NCBI RefSeq assembly: GCF_016865365.1
Contig: NZ_AP024469.1
Coordinates: 3,316,501 to 3,380,500, forward strand
DNA length: 64,000 bases
Direction: 5' to 3'
From: Geobacter sp. SVR
GTDB taxonomy: Bacteria; Desulfobacterota; Desulfuromonadia; Geobacterales; Pseudopelobacteraceae
The notes under the pieces were generated by a model. The model was not told the origin of the DNA, did not search any database, and was given only the letters and a program-made list of their open reading frames with translations. Both the position numbers and the translations under genes were made by a program. This document shows, piece after piece, positions 54,015 through 64,000 of this stretch. The number at the start of each line of letters is the position of its first letter. Position 1 is the first letter of the stretch.

Positions 54015-55385
54015 TTATTTCAGATACCCGAACTTCTTCATCCTGTACCGGAAGGCATCGATACCGAGATTCAGCTTCTTGGCCGCTTTCGATTGGTTCC
54101 ATTCCGTGATGTCCAGGGCCTGCCTGATGAGTTCCTTTTCGACCTCCTCGATGTCGATTCCTTCGGGAGGCAGGCGGAAGGAGGACATGGGCGCCCCCAC
54201 CTTGGGGGAGGCCTTGGCAACGATCTCCAACGGCAGGTGTTCCAGCAGCAGGGTCTCGTCGTTGCCGAGAATGATCGCACGTTCGATCACGTTCTTCAGC
54301 TCCCGTACGTTCCCCGGCCAGGAGTAGTCCAGCATCACGCGCTCAGCCATGGCGGCGATACCCTGTATCTTCTTGTTGAAATCCTTGTTGTAGCCCTCGA
54401 TGAAGTGGTTGGCCAGGGGGATGATGTCTTCGCGCCGCTCCCTCAGAGCGGGAAGGAAGATCGGGATGACCTGCAGGCGGTAATACAGGTCGTTGCGGAA
54501 GGACTTTTCTTCGATGGAGCGCTGCAGGTCTTTGTTGGTGGCGGAAATGATGCGCACATCCACGGTAAAGACCCTGCTGCCGCCGATGCGCCTGAAGGAA
54601 CGATCCTCAAGGAAGCGCAGCAGCTTGGCCTGCATGCCCATTTCCATGTCGCCGATCTCGTCCAGAAAGACGGTGCCACCATCAGCAAGCTCGAACAGCC
54701 CCTTTTTGGTCGCTTTGGCGTCGGTGAAAGCCCCCTTTTCGTGCCCGAACAGCTCGCTTTCCAGCAGTGTCGCCGGAACCGCGGCACAGTTGATGGCAAT
54801 GAAGGGCTTTTCGGCCCTGCTGGAGCTGTAGTGCACCCATTTGGCCACCAGTTCCTTGCCGGTGCCCGATTCCCCCTGGACCAGCACCGTGGAGGCCTCG
54901 CTCTTGGCCACCTTGTCCAGTACCTCCAGCAGGTATTGCATGTGCCTGCTGTTCCCGATGATATTGGGGGCGGTCCTCTTCGTCTCCGAGCGCAGCCGGG
55001 CCACTTCCCGCCTCAGGTCGGAGGTCTCCAGCGCCTTCCTGATGATGATCGAGAGTTCATCCAGATTGAAGGGCTTGCTGACATAATCGTAGGCCCCCAG
55101 CCGCATGGCGTTGACCGCTGTCTCTAGCCCGCCGTGAGCCGTAACCATGATGACGATCGTTTCATCATCCTGGTCCTTGATCTTTTCGAGCACCTCGATG
55201 CCGCTGATTCCCGGAAGCTGGATATCAAGCAGCACCAGGTCCGGTTGTTCCTCCCGGGCAAGCCGCAGCGCGTCCTCGCCGGTTCCAGCGGTGAAAACCT
55301 CGAACCCCTGTTTTTTGAGGTTCTGCTCCAACGACCAGCGAATCAGATGTTCATCATCAACAACCAGTATCTTGTTGCGCTTCAT
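54015..55385 (-). CDS. NtrC-family sigma-54-dependent response regulator
   Basis: A 456-residue activator. Receiver domain 1-120: D10/D11, phosphoacceptor D54 in VLLDIQLPG, and Lys in DYVSKPF. AAA+ domain about 140-380: Walker A GESGTGKE, GAFTDA loop (sigma-54 contact; the more common form is GAFTGA), Walker B GGTVFLDEIG, and WPGNVRELKNVIERA. The C-terminal Fis-type HTH is at about 415-455 (IRQALDITEWNQSKAAKKLN then LGIDAFRYRMKKFG). It overlaps the kinase gene by 29 bases, so the two form a pair. Targets are unknown. Confidence 0.95.
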   Translation of the reverse strand: MKRNKILVVDDEHLIRWSLEQNLKKQGFEVFTAGTGEDALRLAREEQPDLVLLDIQLPGISGIEVLEKIKDQDDETIVIMVTAHGGLETAVNAMRLGAYDYVSKPFNLDELSIIIRKALETSDLRREVARLRSETKRTAPNIIGNSRHMQYLLEVLDKVAKSEASTVLVQGESGTGKELVAKWVHYSSSRAEKPFIAINCAAVPATLLESELFGHEKGAFTDAKATKKGLFELADGGTVFLDEIGDMEMGMQAKLLRFLEDRSFRRIGGSRVFTVDVRIISATNKDLQRSIEEKSFRNDLYYRLQVIPIFLPALRERREDIIPLANHFIEGYNKDFNKKIQGIAAMAERVMLDYSWPGNVRELKNVIERAIILGNDETLLLEHLPLEIVAKASPKVGAPMSSFRLPPEGIDIEEVEKELIRQALDITEWNQSKAAKKLNLGIDAFRYRMKKFGYLK

Positions 55386-56871
55386 CGCTTCTCCTCATCT
55401 CGTGAGTTTCGATACTGCAGGCCGGCAATTCTATAACGAATACGGTTCCATGCATGTCATCGCTGCGGACACTGATCTCGCCGTTATGCAGATGGACCAG
55501 CTTGCAGCAGATCGCCAGTCCGAGCCCTGTTCCCTGCGCCTTGGTGGTAAAGAACGGAGTGAAGATCTTTTCAAGGATCTGGGGGGGGATGCCCGATCCG
55601 GTATCAGCCACCTCGACTTTGACCAGGTCGCGCGTCTGGCTGGTTGAGCGGCTGGTGGAAATGGTGAGGGTGCCCCCCTCGGGCATGGCCTGAACGGCGT
55701 TCAGTATGATATTGAGAAAGACTTGCTGCATCTGCTTGGCGTCCGCGTACACCGGGGGCAGATCCGGGGCCAGGATGAGTCGTTTCTCGAAATTCGCGAC
55801 TGAACGGTGTTGTGAGGCGAAGTTCAGCGTCTTGGAAATGATGCTGTTCAGGTCGATGCAGGCGAACTCCGGCATGGAGGGCTTCCCGAAAAACAGCAGG
55901 TCATTGACCGTCTTGTCCAGCCGCTGCACCTGCTGAAGCACTTCCCCCAGGATCTCGGCCCGGGGATCGGCCCCTTCGAGATCGTCCTTGATGATACTGA
56001 TGGCGGCCGATATGCCTGCCAGCGGATTCTTGATCTCGTGGGCTATGCCGGCCGCCATTTCGCCGATGGAGGCCAGCCGGTCCGCCCGCTCCAACTGCTG
56101 GAAGTGCATTTGTTCCAGTTCGTGTTTGGCGGCGTCCAGGCGGTCGACCATCGAGTTGAAACTCTTGATAAGCCGGCCGATCTCGTCCCGTCCCCGGTAT
56201 TCGATGCGGACGCTCAGATCCCCCTGTTCGACCCGCGACATGTTATCGATGATGCTGACGAGCGGGCGTTTGACGAACTTGAGCAGGATCAGCGAAATGG
56301 TGACGGCCAGAAAGGCGGTGATCGCGATGGAGGAAAAGATGAAGATGCGCGAGGAGGCCAGCATCTGCATCTTGGTGCGGTTGAGGGAATAATTGATGTT
56401 CAGGATACCGATCACCCTGGCCTTGTTGCCATGGCAGGCATGGCAGGCCGGTTCGTTGTAGATCGGCTTGACCATGGACAGCACCTCGCCGTGGGGCGCC
56501 AGGTCGAAAATGCCGTAATTTTTGGTGCTCTGGTACAGATTGTAGTCGTTCACGTTCACCGTGCGCCCCACCTCGGCAGAATTAGCCGAGCGCAGGATGA
56601 TGCCGTGGGGGTGGAAGATACGCACGCCCACCAGTTGGTTGTGCTGCCCCACCAGGGCCAGGATCGAGCCGACGTTCTGGACGTTGCCCAGGTGCATGGT
56701 GTTGTAGATACTGCTCTCGACCGTGTGCAGCAGCAGCTCGGTGCTCTCCCGCGCCATTTCGATAAACTGGGACTGCTGGTACCGCACGTTGAAGAAGGTA
56801 TAGGTATAAATGCCGCATATCAGCAGGGTGATGGTGGTGGCGATTATGCGGGTGGTCAGGCTTTTGAACAC
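55357..56871 (-). CDS. Membrane sensor histidine kinase with a c-type heme motif
   Basis: A 504-residue kinase starting with GTG 56871 (GGAG upstream). TM1 is at about 8-28 and TM2 at about 174-198, enclosing a periplasmic sensor domain with a single CxxCH motif (C143, C146, H147 in PACHACHGNKA), which predicts covalently bound heme. HAMP (200-250), HisKA with H278 in AHEIKNPLAGIS, and HATPase ([27 protein letters not shown]) follow. It should sense redox state or a gas in the periplasm, as is known for heme-bearing kinases in Geobacter, and pass the phosphate to the NtrC-type regulator (overlap 29 bases). Confidence 0.92.
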   Translation of the reverse strand: MFKSLTTRIIATTITLLICGIYTYTFFNVRYQQSQFIEMARESTELLLHTVESSIYNTMHLGNVQNVGSILALVGQHNQLVGVRIFHPHGIILRSANSAEVGRTVNVNDYNLYQSTKNYGIFDLAPHGEVLSMVKPIYNEPACHACHGNKARVIGILNINYSLNRTKMQMLASSRIFIFSSIAITAFLAVTISLILLKFVKRPLVSIIDNMSRVEQGDLSVRIEYRGRDEIGRLIKSFNSMVDRLDAAKHELEQMHFQQLERADRLASIGEMAAGIAHEIKNPLAGISAAISIIKDDLEGADPRAEILGEVLQQVQRLDKTVNDLLFFGKPSMPEFACIDLNSIISKTLNFASQHRSVANFEKRLILAPDLPPVYADAKQMQQVFLNIILNAVQAMPEGGTLTISTSRSTSQTRDLVKVEVADTGSGIPPQILEKIFTPFFTTKAQGTGLGLAICCKLVHLHNGEISVRSDDMHGTVFVIELPACSIETHEMRRSDEAQQDTGC

Positions 56872-57087
56872 TCGGGGGTCTCCAAAATCTTGCTCAACGT
56901 GTTGTGAGGCATCACGTTCCGGGGAGTTTCAGATGCCGAAAATCGACACGCAGGCGCCGGACCGGCGACGGCACATGCCCCGGAATGGGATGTTGATCAG
57001 TGAAGCGGCTGCAGTGATGTAGGAGAATCGTGGACAGATGATGGTGAAAGATGAGCGGCAACGGAATCATCAGCAGGCCGGAACCTT

Positions 57088-57366
57088 CTACAGCGTTTTT
57101 CCGGACGGAAAGGCCCGGTCGTCGAACTCACCGGATTTGAGACGCCGCATCATCTCCTTGTGCTGCTCCTTCATCAATTCCTCGACTACCGCGTGAAGGT
57201 TTTCGGTCTTGAGGATGTCGGCGTAGCTGGTCTTTTTCGAGCACAGTATGACGCCCCCTTTGAAGAGCAGCGTGATGAAATGGGGATGGTCGATCCCGCT
57301 GTCCTCGGTTTGGACATGGAAAATCTCATCCCTGTACCTGACGTTGTGATTGAACCCCAAGACCAT
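57088..57366 (-). CDS. Small conserved-looking protein of unknown function
   Basis: A 92-residue protein starting MVLGFNHNVRYRDEIFHVQT, EDSGIDHPHFITLLFKGGVI. It has one charged helix (VVEELMKEQHKEMMRRLKSG) and no signal or membrane segment. No family is recognised with confidence; I recall similar short proteins in Geobacter genomes. The ribosome site is weak. The neighbours (heme kinase pair and metH) are on the same strand but more than 150 bases away on each side. Confidence 0.6.
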   Translation of the reverse strand: MVLGFNHNVRYRDEIFHVQTEDSGIDHPHFITLLFKGGVILCSKKTSYADILKTENLHAVVEELMKEQHKEMMRRLKSGEFDDRAFPSGKTL

Positions 57367-57521
57367 CAGCCGGATCCGCCCGTGAAATAACGTAATTGGT
57401 TCACGCTAGCACAAAAGCAGTAATAATCGCAATGCGTTGTTGCGAACGCCCCCCGGGCAAGCCGGTATGGGGGTGATAGTTCCGTGGTCTCTGGTCTCCA
57501 GGCTTTACCAGTCCCCAGTCT

Positions 57522-59942
57522 CTAATCTCCGGTCCCCAGCAGTTGCTTGATCTTGGCCACTGCTTCCATGGCGTCGCGGGCGTACAGATCCGCACCGATT
57601 TTATCGGCATAATCCTGGGTGACTACTGCCCCACCCACCATGGTAAAGGTTTTGATCCCCGCACTTTTGAGTTTCCGGACCACATTGTCCATTTCCGCCA
57701 TGGTGGTGGTCATCAGCGCCGAAAGGCCAACGGCGTCGACCGCCAGTTCGCCCGCCTTAGCAACGATGGTGGCGGCCGAAACATTCTTGCCGATATCGAA
57801 CACTTCGAAACCGTGGTTTTCCAGCAGGGTGCTCACGATGTTCTTGCCGATATCGTGGATGTCCCCTTCCACGGTTGCCATCAGGATACGGCCGCGGCTC
57901 TCGAAGGCCTGCCCCGCCATCTCGGTCTTGAGGCGGGCAAAGCCGGCCTGCATGGTATCGGCCGATTGCATTACCTGGGGCAGAAAGAAGATATTCTTCT
58001 CGAACCGCCTCCCCACCTCTTCCAGTCCCGGCAGGAATCCCTCGCTGCTGACCTCCATCGGGGTCAGCCCCTGGGTCAGGGCTTCCTCAACCAGGGTAAC
58101 GATACCGTCGCGGTCCCCGCTGATAACGGCCTGCGCCAGGCGCTCCCGGATCGACAGCGGAACATCCGAAATCGGAGCAGCAGGAACGGCGCCGGCCTGC
58201 TCCCCCCGGTAAGCCTCGATATACCCGGAGGCCTGCAGATCGCGGTTCAGCAGTACCTGGGCCGAGCGCCAGGCATCCATCATGGCCTTTTCCCGGGGAT
58301 TGATGATGGCTGCATCCAGTCCCGCCGCCATGGCCATGGCAAAGAAAGCCGAGGAGATCAACGGACGCTGCGGCAGACCGAAGGAGATGTTGCTGACCCC
58401 CAGCACCGTGGAGAGCCCCAGCTTGTCCTTGACCAGCCTGATGGTCTTCAGGGTCTCAGCGGCCCGCTTCTGCTCGGCGCTGACGGTCAGGGTCAGGCAA
58501 TCGATGATAACGTCCTGATCGGGAATGCCGTGGCGCCGGGCAGCGTTGCGGATGCGCCGGGCAATGGCCAGCCGCCCCTCGGCCGTGTCGGGAATACCGT
58601 TATTGTCGAGGGTCAGACCAATCACCGCTGCGCCGTACTTGCGGGCCAGCGGCAATACAGCGCGCAAACTTTTGGCTTCTCCGGAAACCGAGTTGATCAG
58701 CACCTTCCCGTCGGCCGCCTTCAGGCCCCGTTCCAAGGCTGCCGGGCTGGAAGAATCCAACACCAGCGGAACCGAGGCGGCGCCGCAGACGCAGAACACG
58801 GCCCGCTCCATGGCGGCGGGTTCATCGATGCCCGGCGCGCCGACATTCACATCCAGAAGCGTGGCTCCGGCCTGCACCTGTTCCAGGGCTTCGCGGCGGA
58901 TATAGGCGACCGTGCCCTCCTGCAGCTCCTGGGAATACAGCTTTTTTCCAGTCGGATTGATGCGCTCGCCGATGATGGCGGTCTTGTTTTCTCCGCCGAC
59001 AGCGGTCCAGTCGCTCCTGCTGGAAAGAAATGTGACACCACCGGTATTGCGACGCGGCTGCCAGGGCTGCTGGCGCTGTTCCAGGGCAGTCTTCATGGCG
59101 CGGATATGAGCCGGCGTCGTGCCGCAGCAGCCGCCGATCACGCGCACTCCCAGGGCGATCAGGCGATCGTGGTAGGCGGTCATTTCCTCCGGCGTACCGG
59201 GAAAGATGGTGACCCCGTCGACCAGGACCGGCAATCCGGCATTGGCCTGCGAGATCAACGGCAGCGGCGTTACCCGGCGCATGGCGGCCAGGATGTCATG
59301 GATGCCGTCCACGCCGAGCCCGCAGTTGGAGCCGACCAGATCGGCACCGGCCGCGGTCAGGGTTATGGCGGCCGCCTCGGGGGAGGTGCCCAGTACCGAA
59401 CGGCCGTTATCGTCAAAGGTCAGCATGGCGATCACCGGGATGGTGGCCGAAACCTCGCGCACGGCGATCAGGGCTGCCCGGCACTCCTTGATGTCCAGGA
59501 AGGTTTCCAGGCTGATCAGATCGGCGCCGGCCGTGATCAGCGCTTCGGCCTGCTCGCGGAAGGCTGATTTCATGTCGTCGAAGGACACCTCGCCCAACGG
59601 CTCTACGAACTGGCCGGTGGGTCCCATGGAAGCCCCGACATACACGGCATCGCCGGCAACGCTGCGCGCGATCTCGACCGCACGGGCATTGATCTCCGCC
59701 AGGCGCCCCTCCAAACCGTAATGGGCCAGTTTGAAGCGGGTGCCGCCAAAGGTGTTGGTGATGATGATATCGGCGCCGGCCGCAACGTAATCACGATGAA
59801 CCGAAGCCACCACATCCGGCATGGTAAGGTTGAGTTCCTCGGGTGACTGGCCGGGCTTGAGCCCCCGTTCCTGGAGCATGGTGCCCATGGCGCCGTCCAG
59901 TATCAGAATGCGTTCCTGAATGGCGGTACGAAAAGATATCAT
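57522..59942 (-). CDS. metH: Cobalamin-dependent methionine synthase, short form (no reactivation domain)
   Basis: An 806-residue enzyme that makes methionine from homocysteine and methyltetrahydrofolate. ATG 59942 has AAGGA upstream. Homocysteine domain first (ILDGAMGTMLQ, zinc ligands in GSNCGLGVDG and IGGCCGTTPAH), then pterin domain (INPTGKKLYSQEL, DVNVGAPGIDEPAAM), then the cobalamin cap and B12 domain with H696 in GDIHDIGKN and the GGAVVTQDYADKIG end. The usual fourth AdoMet-binding reactivation domain (more than 300 residues in E. coli) is missing; the protein ends shortly after the B12 domain. Short forms are normal in Geobacter and rely on a separate reactivase. It overlaps gerMN by four bases. 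Confidence 0.94.
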   Translation of the reverse strand: MISFRTAIQERILILDGAMGTMLQERGLKPGQSPEELNLTMPDVVASVHRDYVAAGADIIITNTFGGTRFKLAHYGLEGRLAEINARAVEIARSVAGDAVYVGASMGPTGQFVEPLGEVSFDDMKSAFREQAEALITAGADLISLETFLDIKECRAALIAVREVSATIPVIAMLTFDDNGRSVLGTSPEAAAITLTAAGADLVGSNCGLGVDGIHDILAAMRRVTPLPLISQANAGLPVLVDGVTIFPGTPEEMTAYHDRLIALGVRVIGGCCGTTPAHIRAMKTALEQRQQPWQPRRNTGGVTFLSSRSDWTAVGGENKTAIIGERINPTGKKLYSQELQEGTVAYIRREALEQVQAGATLLDVNVGAPGIDEPAAMERAVFCVCGAASVPLVLDSSSPAALERGLKAADGKVLINSVSGEAKSLRAVLPLARKYGAAVIGLTLDNNGIPDTAEGRLAIARRIRNAARRHGIPDQDVIIDCLTLTVSAEQKRAAETLKTIRLVKDKLGLSTVLGVSNISFGLPQRPLISSAFFAMAMAAGLDAAIINPREKAMMDAWRSAQVLLNRDLQASGYIEAYRGEQAGAVPAAPISDVPLSIRERLAQAVISGDRDGIVTLVEEALTQGLTPMEVSSEGFLPGLEEVGRRFEKNIFFLPQVMQSADTMQAGFARLKTEMAGQAFESRGRILMATVEGDIHDIGKNIVSTLLENHGFEVFDIGKNVSAATIVAKAGELAVDAVGLSALMTTTMAEMDNVVRKLKSAGIKTFTMVGGAVVTQDYADKIGADLYARDAMEAVAKIKQLLGTGD

Positions 59943-60529
59943 GTATGTTCCTTTGCTGCGTCCGGTACGGTTGAAGCGGGCTCTGCCCGGCGCTCCAGGC
60001 TGTAGTCGGGAGCCAGCGGAGCCGAAAGATCGAGATGCTTCAGATGCGCTCCCCCGATATTCAGCTTCACCTGAGTGATCTGGGGAAAGTTGACGCACAG
60101 GGTATTGACGATTGAATAGACCGCCATCATTTCAGCCGAGCTGCCGGATGGCATTTGGTCCGCAAAGGCACGATCGAGATCGACCACCGCGGTATTGCCG
60201 GAAAAATGCACATCCTGCGGCACCGCCCCTTCGGGGAAGGCATCATCCAGCTCTCCCACCGGTCCATAGAAAAGCTCTTCCAGAACCTCCCGGGCACATG
60301 CCTCCGCATCTTCGCAGGGGTCCAACTGACGGGCCTCACGTGCCAAGCTGGTTCCGTCGGCCACGAAAAACAGTACGGCAGTATGCAGCCCTGAAGGCTG
60401 CTGGATATGGGGGGGCGTTATCGTTTGACGGCTGGCGCGGTACCTCTGCCAGATCAGCAGGCCGAAGACCAGCGCCACCACCAGGAAAGGAATCAGCAGA
60501 CTGATGTTGGACCGTTTGCGCAGCGGCAT
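59939..60529 (-). CDS. GerMN-domain membrane-anchored protein
   Basis: A 196-residue protein. The N-terminal helix (SLLIPFLVVALVFGLLIWQR) anchors it in the inner membrane. The periplasmic part is a GerMN-like fold: HTAVLFFVADGTSLAREARQ, REVLEELFYGPVG, AVVDLDRAFADQMPSGSS and MMAVYSIVNTLCVNFPQITQ. GerMN domains occur in spore and cell-wall proteins and in Gram-negative envelope proteins near murI. It starts three bases after murI and overlaps metH by ATGA, forming a three-gene operon. Confidence 0.85.
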   Translation of the reverse strand: MPLRKRSNISLLIPFLVVALVFGLLIWQRYRASRQTITPPHIQQPSGLHTAVLFFVADGTSLAREARQLDPCEDAEACAREVLEELFYGPVGELDDAFPEGAVPQDVHFSGNTAVVDLDRAFADQMPSGSSAEMMAVYSIVNTLCVNFPQITQVKLNIGGAHLKHLDLSAPLAPDYSLERRAEPASTVPDAAKEHT

Positions 60530-60532
60530 ATC

Positions 60533-61351
60533 TCAATCCCCCGCGGACTCTTCGTCCAGATTGACCTGATAGACATCCCCCAGCCGTCCCCCCAGAAAGC
60601 GGTTGCCCACCCTGATGAACCCGGCTGGAATGTCGCTCACGTAATAGTGATGGTTGCCCTGCTCTGAAGGCGGCCGCATCATCTTCTTTTTGGAAAGGAT
60701 TTCGGCAACGGTGCGGGCGGTTTCCTCGGCCGAATCCACCAGCACGACATCCGGTCCCATTGTCTCGGCTATGACGGTTTTCAGGAGCGGATAGTGGGTA
60801 CAGCCCAGAACGAGCGTATCCACCCGGGCCTCCCTCAACTCCTGCAGATAGGTCTGCGCAGTGAGCCGGGCCACCTGGTTGTCGGTCCATCCCTCTTCGG
60901 CCAGAGGCACAAACAGCGGACAAGCGCGGGTAATCACCTCGGCGGCCGGATTGAGCCGCTTGATGGCACGGGAATAGGCGCTGCTCTTGATCGTGCCGGC
61001 CGTACCGATCACCCCGACCCGGCCCGAGCGCGTCACCTCGACCGCCCGCCGGGCTCCCGGTTCGATCACCCCGACGACCGGGATCGGGAATTCGCGCTTC
61101 AATGCGTTGAGCGCCACAGCCGAGGCGGTGTTGCAGGCCACCACCAGCAGCTTGATATCGCGTTTTGCCAGAAATGTGGTAATTTCATGGGCATATCTGG
61201 TGACCGTCTCGGGCGACTTGGTGCCGTAAGGAACCCGGGCCGTATCGCCGAAATAAATGGTATCCTCCTGCGGTAAGGCTCGGAAGATCTCGCGCAGGAC
61301 CGTCAGTCCGCCGACGCCGGAGTCGAATATGCCGATAGCCTGCCAGGACAC
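60533..61351 (-). CDS. murI: Glutamate racemase
   Basis: A 272-residue enzyme making D-glutamate for peptidoglycan. Signatures: IGIFDSGVGGLTVLREI, GDTARVPYGTKS, catalytic Cys in VVACNTASAVAL and in VLGCTHYPLL, with PVVGVIEPGARRA between. The start is GTG 61351 with only a weak site upstream. It heads the murI-gerMN-metH operon. The gap to hrcA is 217 bases and carries the divergent heat-shock promoter. Confidence 0.95.
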   Translation of the reverse strand: MSWQAIGIFDSGVGGLTVLREIFRALPQEDTIYFGDTARVPYGTKSPETVTRYAHEITTFLAKRDIKLLVVACNTASAVALNALKREFPIPVVGVIEPGARRAVEVTRSGRVGVIGTAGTIKSSAYSRAIKRLNPAAEVITRACPLFVPLAEEGWTDNQVARLTAQTYLQELREARVDTLVLGCTHYPLLKTVIAETMGPDVVLVDSAEETARTVAEILSKKKMMRPPSEQGNHHYYVSDIPAGFIRVGNRFLGGRLGDVYQVNLDEESAGD

Positions 61352-61485
61352 TGTTTTCTTATGCTCCCGTTGATCTTGGAACTAAATTTTGCGGCTGTTA
61401 AGAATCTAAAACTATATACCCATTTATCCTGGCGGCGCAAGCCATTTGACGTGCTTTTCCGGCGCTGCGCGGAGGTGAAATCCCC

Positions 61486-61514
61486 TTGACAAACCAGGGG
61501 GTACTGATTAAATT
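61486..61514 (+). promoter_or_regulatory. Putative hrcA promoter
   Basis: TTGACA (61486-61491) followed by TTAAAT (61508-61513, spacing 16) or TAAATT (61509-61514, spacing 17). The predicted start is just before or within the CIRCE operator, as usual for hrcA operons. Confidence 0.7.
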
Positions 61515-61524
61515 TGAGAGTGAA

Positions 61525-61551
61525 TTAGCACTCTACAGACATGAGTGCTAT
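61525..61551 (+). promoter_or_regulatory. CIRCE operator
   Basis: TTAGCACTC, nine bases, GAGTGCTAT: a match to the CIRCE consensus (TTAGCACTC-N9-GAGTGCTAA) with one mismatch in the last base. HrcA binds it and represses the heat-shock operon. It lies 17 bases before the hrcA ATG. Confidence 0.97.
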
Positions 61552-61568
61552 TTTTTTGAGGTCCGATC

Positions 61569-62600
61569 ATGAATTTGGAACTCCCTCAGAGAAGCAGACA
61601 GATACTCGAAGCCATCGTTGAGGACTACATCGCTACGGCCGAGCCGGTCGGCAGCAGTGCGGTCGCCCGCCGCCATGCCATGACGCTCTCGCCGGCAACG
61701 GTACGCAACGTCATGGCCCGGCTCGAGGAGCAGGGGCTGCTGATATCGCCGCACACGTCGGCCGGCAGGGTTCCCACGGAAAAGGCCTATCGCCTGTACG
61801 TCGACTCGATGGTAGCCTTGCGCCAGGTCAGCCGCGACGAAAAAAGGCAGATCATCCGGCGCTGCCGGCAGGCCGGGGCAGGGTTGCCCGAGATCCTCAA
61901 GGAAACCAGCCGTACCCTGTCTTCCCTGTCGAACTACATGGCCTTCGTCGTGGCGCCCAGCTTCACCTCCGACGAATTTCGGCACATTGAATTCCTCGCC
62001 CTGGGTCCCCGCAAGGTACTGGCCATCCTGGTCTCGCGCAACGGCATCGTACAGAACAGGCTGGTTGAGACGGAACGGGACTTTTCTCCGGACGAGTTGA
62101 TCCGGATGGGTAATTACCTGAAGGAACTCATGGAGGGGCTCTCCATCTCCCAATCCCGAGAGCGGATCCTGGCGGAGATGAAGAAGGAGAAGGTGCAGTT
62201 CGACACCTTCCTGTCCCAGGCGCTCCATTTGAGCGAAAAAGCGGTCACCCTGGAAGGGGGCGATATCTTTGTCGAAGGCCAGGCCCGCATACTCGATCAC
62301 CCCGAATTCAGCGACGTCCGCCGGATGCAGGATATTTTCCGGGCCTTCGAGCAGAAAGCCGAACTGCTGCAACTACTTGAATGCTGCATGTCCGCCGAGG
62401 GAGTACAGATCTACATCGGTTCCGAGTCGCCCATGAGCCGTACGACAGGGGTCAGCCTGATCACCTCGCGTTTCGTCACCGGCAGCAACACCATCGGCAT
62501 GCTGGGGGTGATCGGTCCCACCCGCATGGGTTACTCCAGCGTGATTCCGATCGTGGATTACACCGCACGGCTGGTCAGCCGGCTGCTGAACAGCATGTGA
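61569..62600 (+). CDS. hrcA: Heat-inducible transcription repressor HrcA
   Basis: A 343-residue repressor with the HrcA winged helix at the start ([20 protein letters not shown] then [47 protein letters not shown]) and the GAF-like C-terminal region ([20 protein letters not shown] then [20 protein letters not shown]). GAGGT precedes ATG 61569. It represses its own operon via CIRCE, with GroEL as a known helper. Followed by grpE and dnaK in the usual order. Confidence 0.96.
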   Translation: MNLELPQRSRQILEAIVEDYIATAEPVGSSAVARRHAMTLSPATVRNVMARLEEQGLLISPHTSAGRVPTEKAYRLYVDSMVALRQVSRDEKRQIIRRCRQAGAGLPEILKETSRTLSSLSNYMAFVVAPSFTSDEFRHIEFLALGPRKVLAILVSRNGIVQNRLVETERDFSPDELIRMGNYLKELMEGLSISQSRERILAEMKKEKVQFDTFLSQALHLSEKAVTLEGGDIFVEGQARILDHPEFSDVRRMQDIFRAFEQKAELLQLLECCMSAEGVQIYIGSESPMSRTTGVSLITSRFVTGSNTIGMLGVIGPTRMGYSSVIPIVDYTARLVSRLLNSM

Positions 62601-62655
62601 CAGGCTTCACCGCACTTCTTTATCCCAATTCCACTTTCCAGAAGGAATACGAATC

Positions 62656-63243
62656 ATGAAAAATGACAGCGTTGATCTCACCTCAGAGGCCAAATCGGCC
62701 GCTGATGCAGAAAACCAGGTTTCCGAAGCCGCCGAGACCGCAGCATCGCAGGCCCCCGCCACGCCCGAGGAACGCATTGGCCAGCTGGAAGGGCTGCTGG
62801 CCGCCAAGGAAACGGAGTGCCGCGAAAACTGGGACCGCTTCCTGCGCGAAAGAGCCGATCTGGAAAATTTCCGCAAACGGGTCAGCCGCGAAAAAGAGGA
62901 ACTGCTGAATTACGGCACAAAATCCTTGATCGAGGAGATCCTGCCGGTTCTGGACAACATGGAGCGCGCCCTGTCGCATGTTGACGAGCAGGGCTGTTCA
63001 CCGGTCTTCGAAGGGATTCGCATGACCCACGGCATGCTGCTGACCGCCCTGAAGAAATTCGGCGTCACCCCTGTGGAAGCAGCCGGTGCCCCCTTTGACC
63101 CGGCCTTCCATCAGGCCATGACCCAGGTGGAAACCGACCAGCATCCCCCCAATACCGTCGTGGAACAGTTCCAGAAGGGATACCTGCTCAAGGAAAGGCT
63201 GCTCCGCCCGGCCATGGTCTCGGTCGCAACGCCTCCGAAATAG
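62656..63243 (+). CDS. grpE: Nucleotide exchange factor GrpE
   Basis: A 195-residue co-chaperone that releases ADP from DnaK. An acidic and Ala-rich N-terminal tail (about 1-45) is followed by a long coiled coil ([20 protein letters not shown] then [19 protein letters not shown]) and the beta wing domain ([40 protein letters not shown]). AGAAGGAATACG stands before ATG 62656. Confidence 0.96.
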   Translation: MKNDSVDLTSEAKSAADAENQVSEAAETAASQAPATPEERIGQLEGLLAAKETECRENWDRFLRERADLENFRKRVSREKEELLNYGTKSLIEEILPVLDNMERALSHVDEQGCSPVFEGIRMTHGMLLTALKKFGVTPVEAAGAPFDPAFHQAMTQVETDQHPPNTVVEQFQKGYLLKERLLRPAMVSVATPPK

Positions 63244-63294
63244 CCGGGGATGGGACTTTTTTTCTCCCTGCCCTTGTTTTTTGAAAAAGGATGA

Positions 63295-64000
<706 letters not shown>

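Noticed and set aside
57543-59567. Plus-strand frame of 674 codons
   Set aside because: Antisense shadow of metH; composition is typical of reverse reading of a GC-rich gene.

Overview
The window (about 60% GC) reads as chromosome of a Desulfuromonadales/Geobacteraceae bacterium (Geobacter, Trichlorobacter or Pelobacter propionicus type). This is inferred from gene content and not tested by a database search. Supporting content: a sensor kinase with a c-type heme motif, an MshEN-CheX chemotaxis-like protein, a MarR-type regulator heading an exopolysaccharide cluster, a MetH without the reactivation domain, an OmpA-like porin with two C-terminal domains, and several multi-domain signalling proteins.

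Layout. 1-1113: end of a chemotaxis gene cluster (CheA C-terminus and two receiver proteins). 1156-16114: a complete type I-C CRISPR-Cas locus read on the minus strand, in the order cas3, cas5c, cas8c, cas7, rhuM-like, cas4, cas1, four-helix-bundle gene, cas2, leader, and an array of 81 repeats and 80 spacers. Two non-cas genes are built into the operon. 16365-25720: OmpA-like porin, small secreted proteins, succinate-semialdehyde dehydrogenase, and an HDOD/hybrid-kinase signalling operon. 25788-31304: a SAM-I riboswitch with terminator ahead of two tandem PLP enzymes of transsulfuration type, split by an IS3 element, then a siroheme sulfite/nitrite reductase. 31353-33162: two exported proteins. 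33249-47444: exopolysaccharide cluster (regulator, GDP-fucose synthase, flippase, methyltransferase, DUF362, ATP-grasp, five glycosyltransferases, YfhO-type membrane protein), most genes overlapping by 1 to 14 bases. 47452-57366: TrmN6-like methyltransferase, CheX-like protein with a receiver, cbiQO, YihY, Cu/Zn superoxide dismutase, and an NtrC/heme-kinase pair. 57522-61351: murI-gerMN-metH. 61486-64000: CIRCE-controlled hrcA-grpE-dnaK.

The most notable structure is in the CRISPR repeats. In the transcribed orientation the 37-base repeat folds into a 9-bp hairpin closed by a UNCG tetraloop. The three common repeat variants all preserve this fold: a compensated base-pair swap, a wobble pair turned Watson-Crick, and a UCCG to UUCG loop. 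The variants alternate at the old end and then form two long blocks. Two spacers side by side derive from one protospacer and differ by one base at one end. A RhuM-family gene is translationally coupled to cas4, and a four-helix-bundle gene sits between cas1 and cas2 inside a pair of imperfect inverted GAGTT/AACTC repeats that begin directly after the cas1 stop codon.
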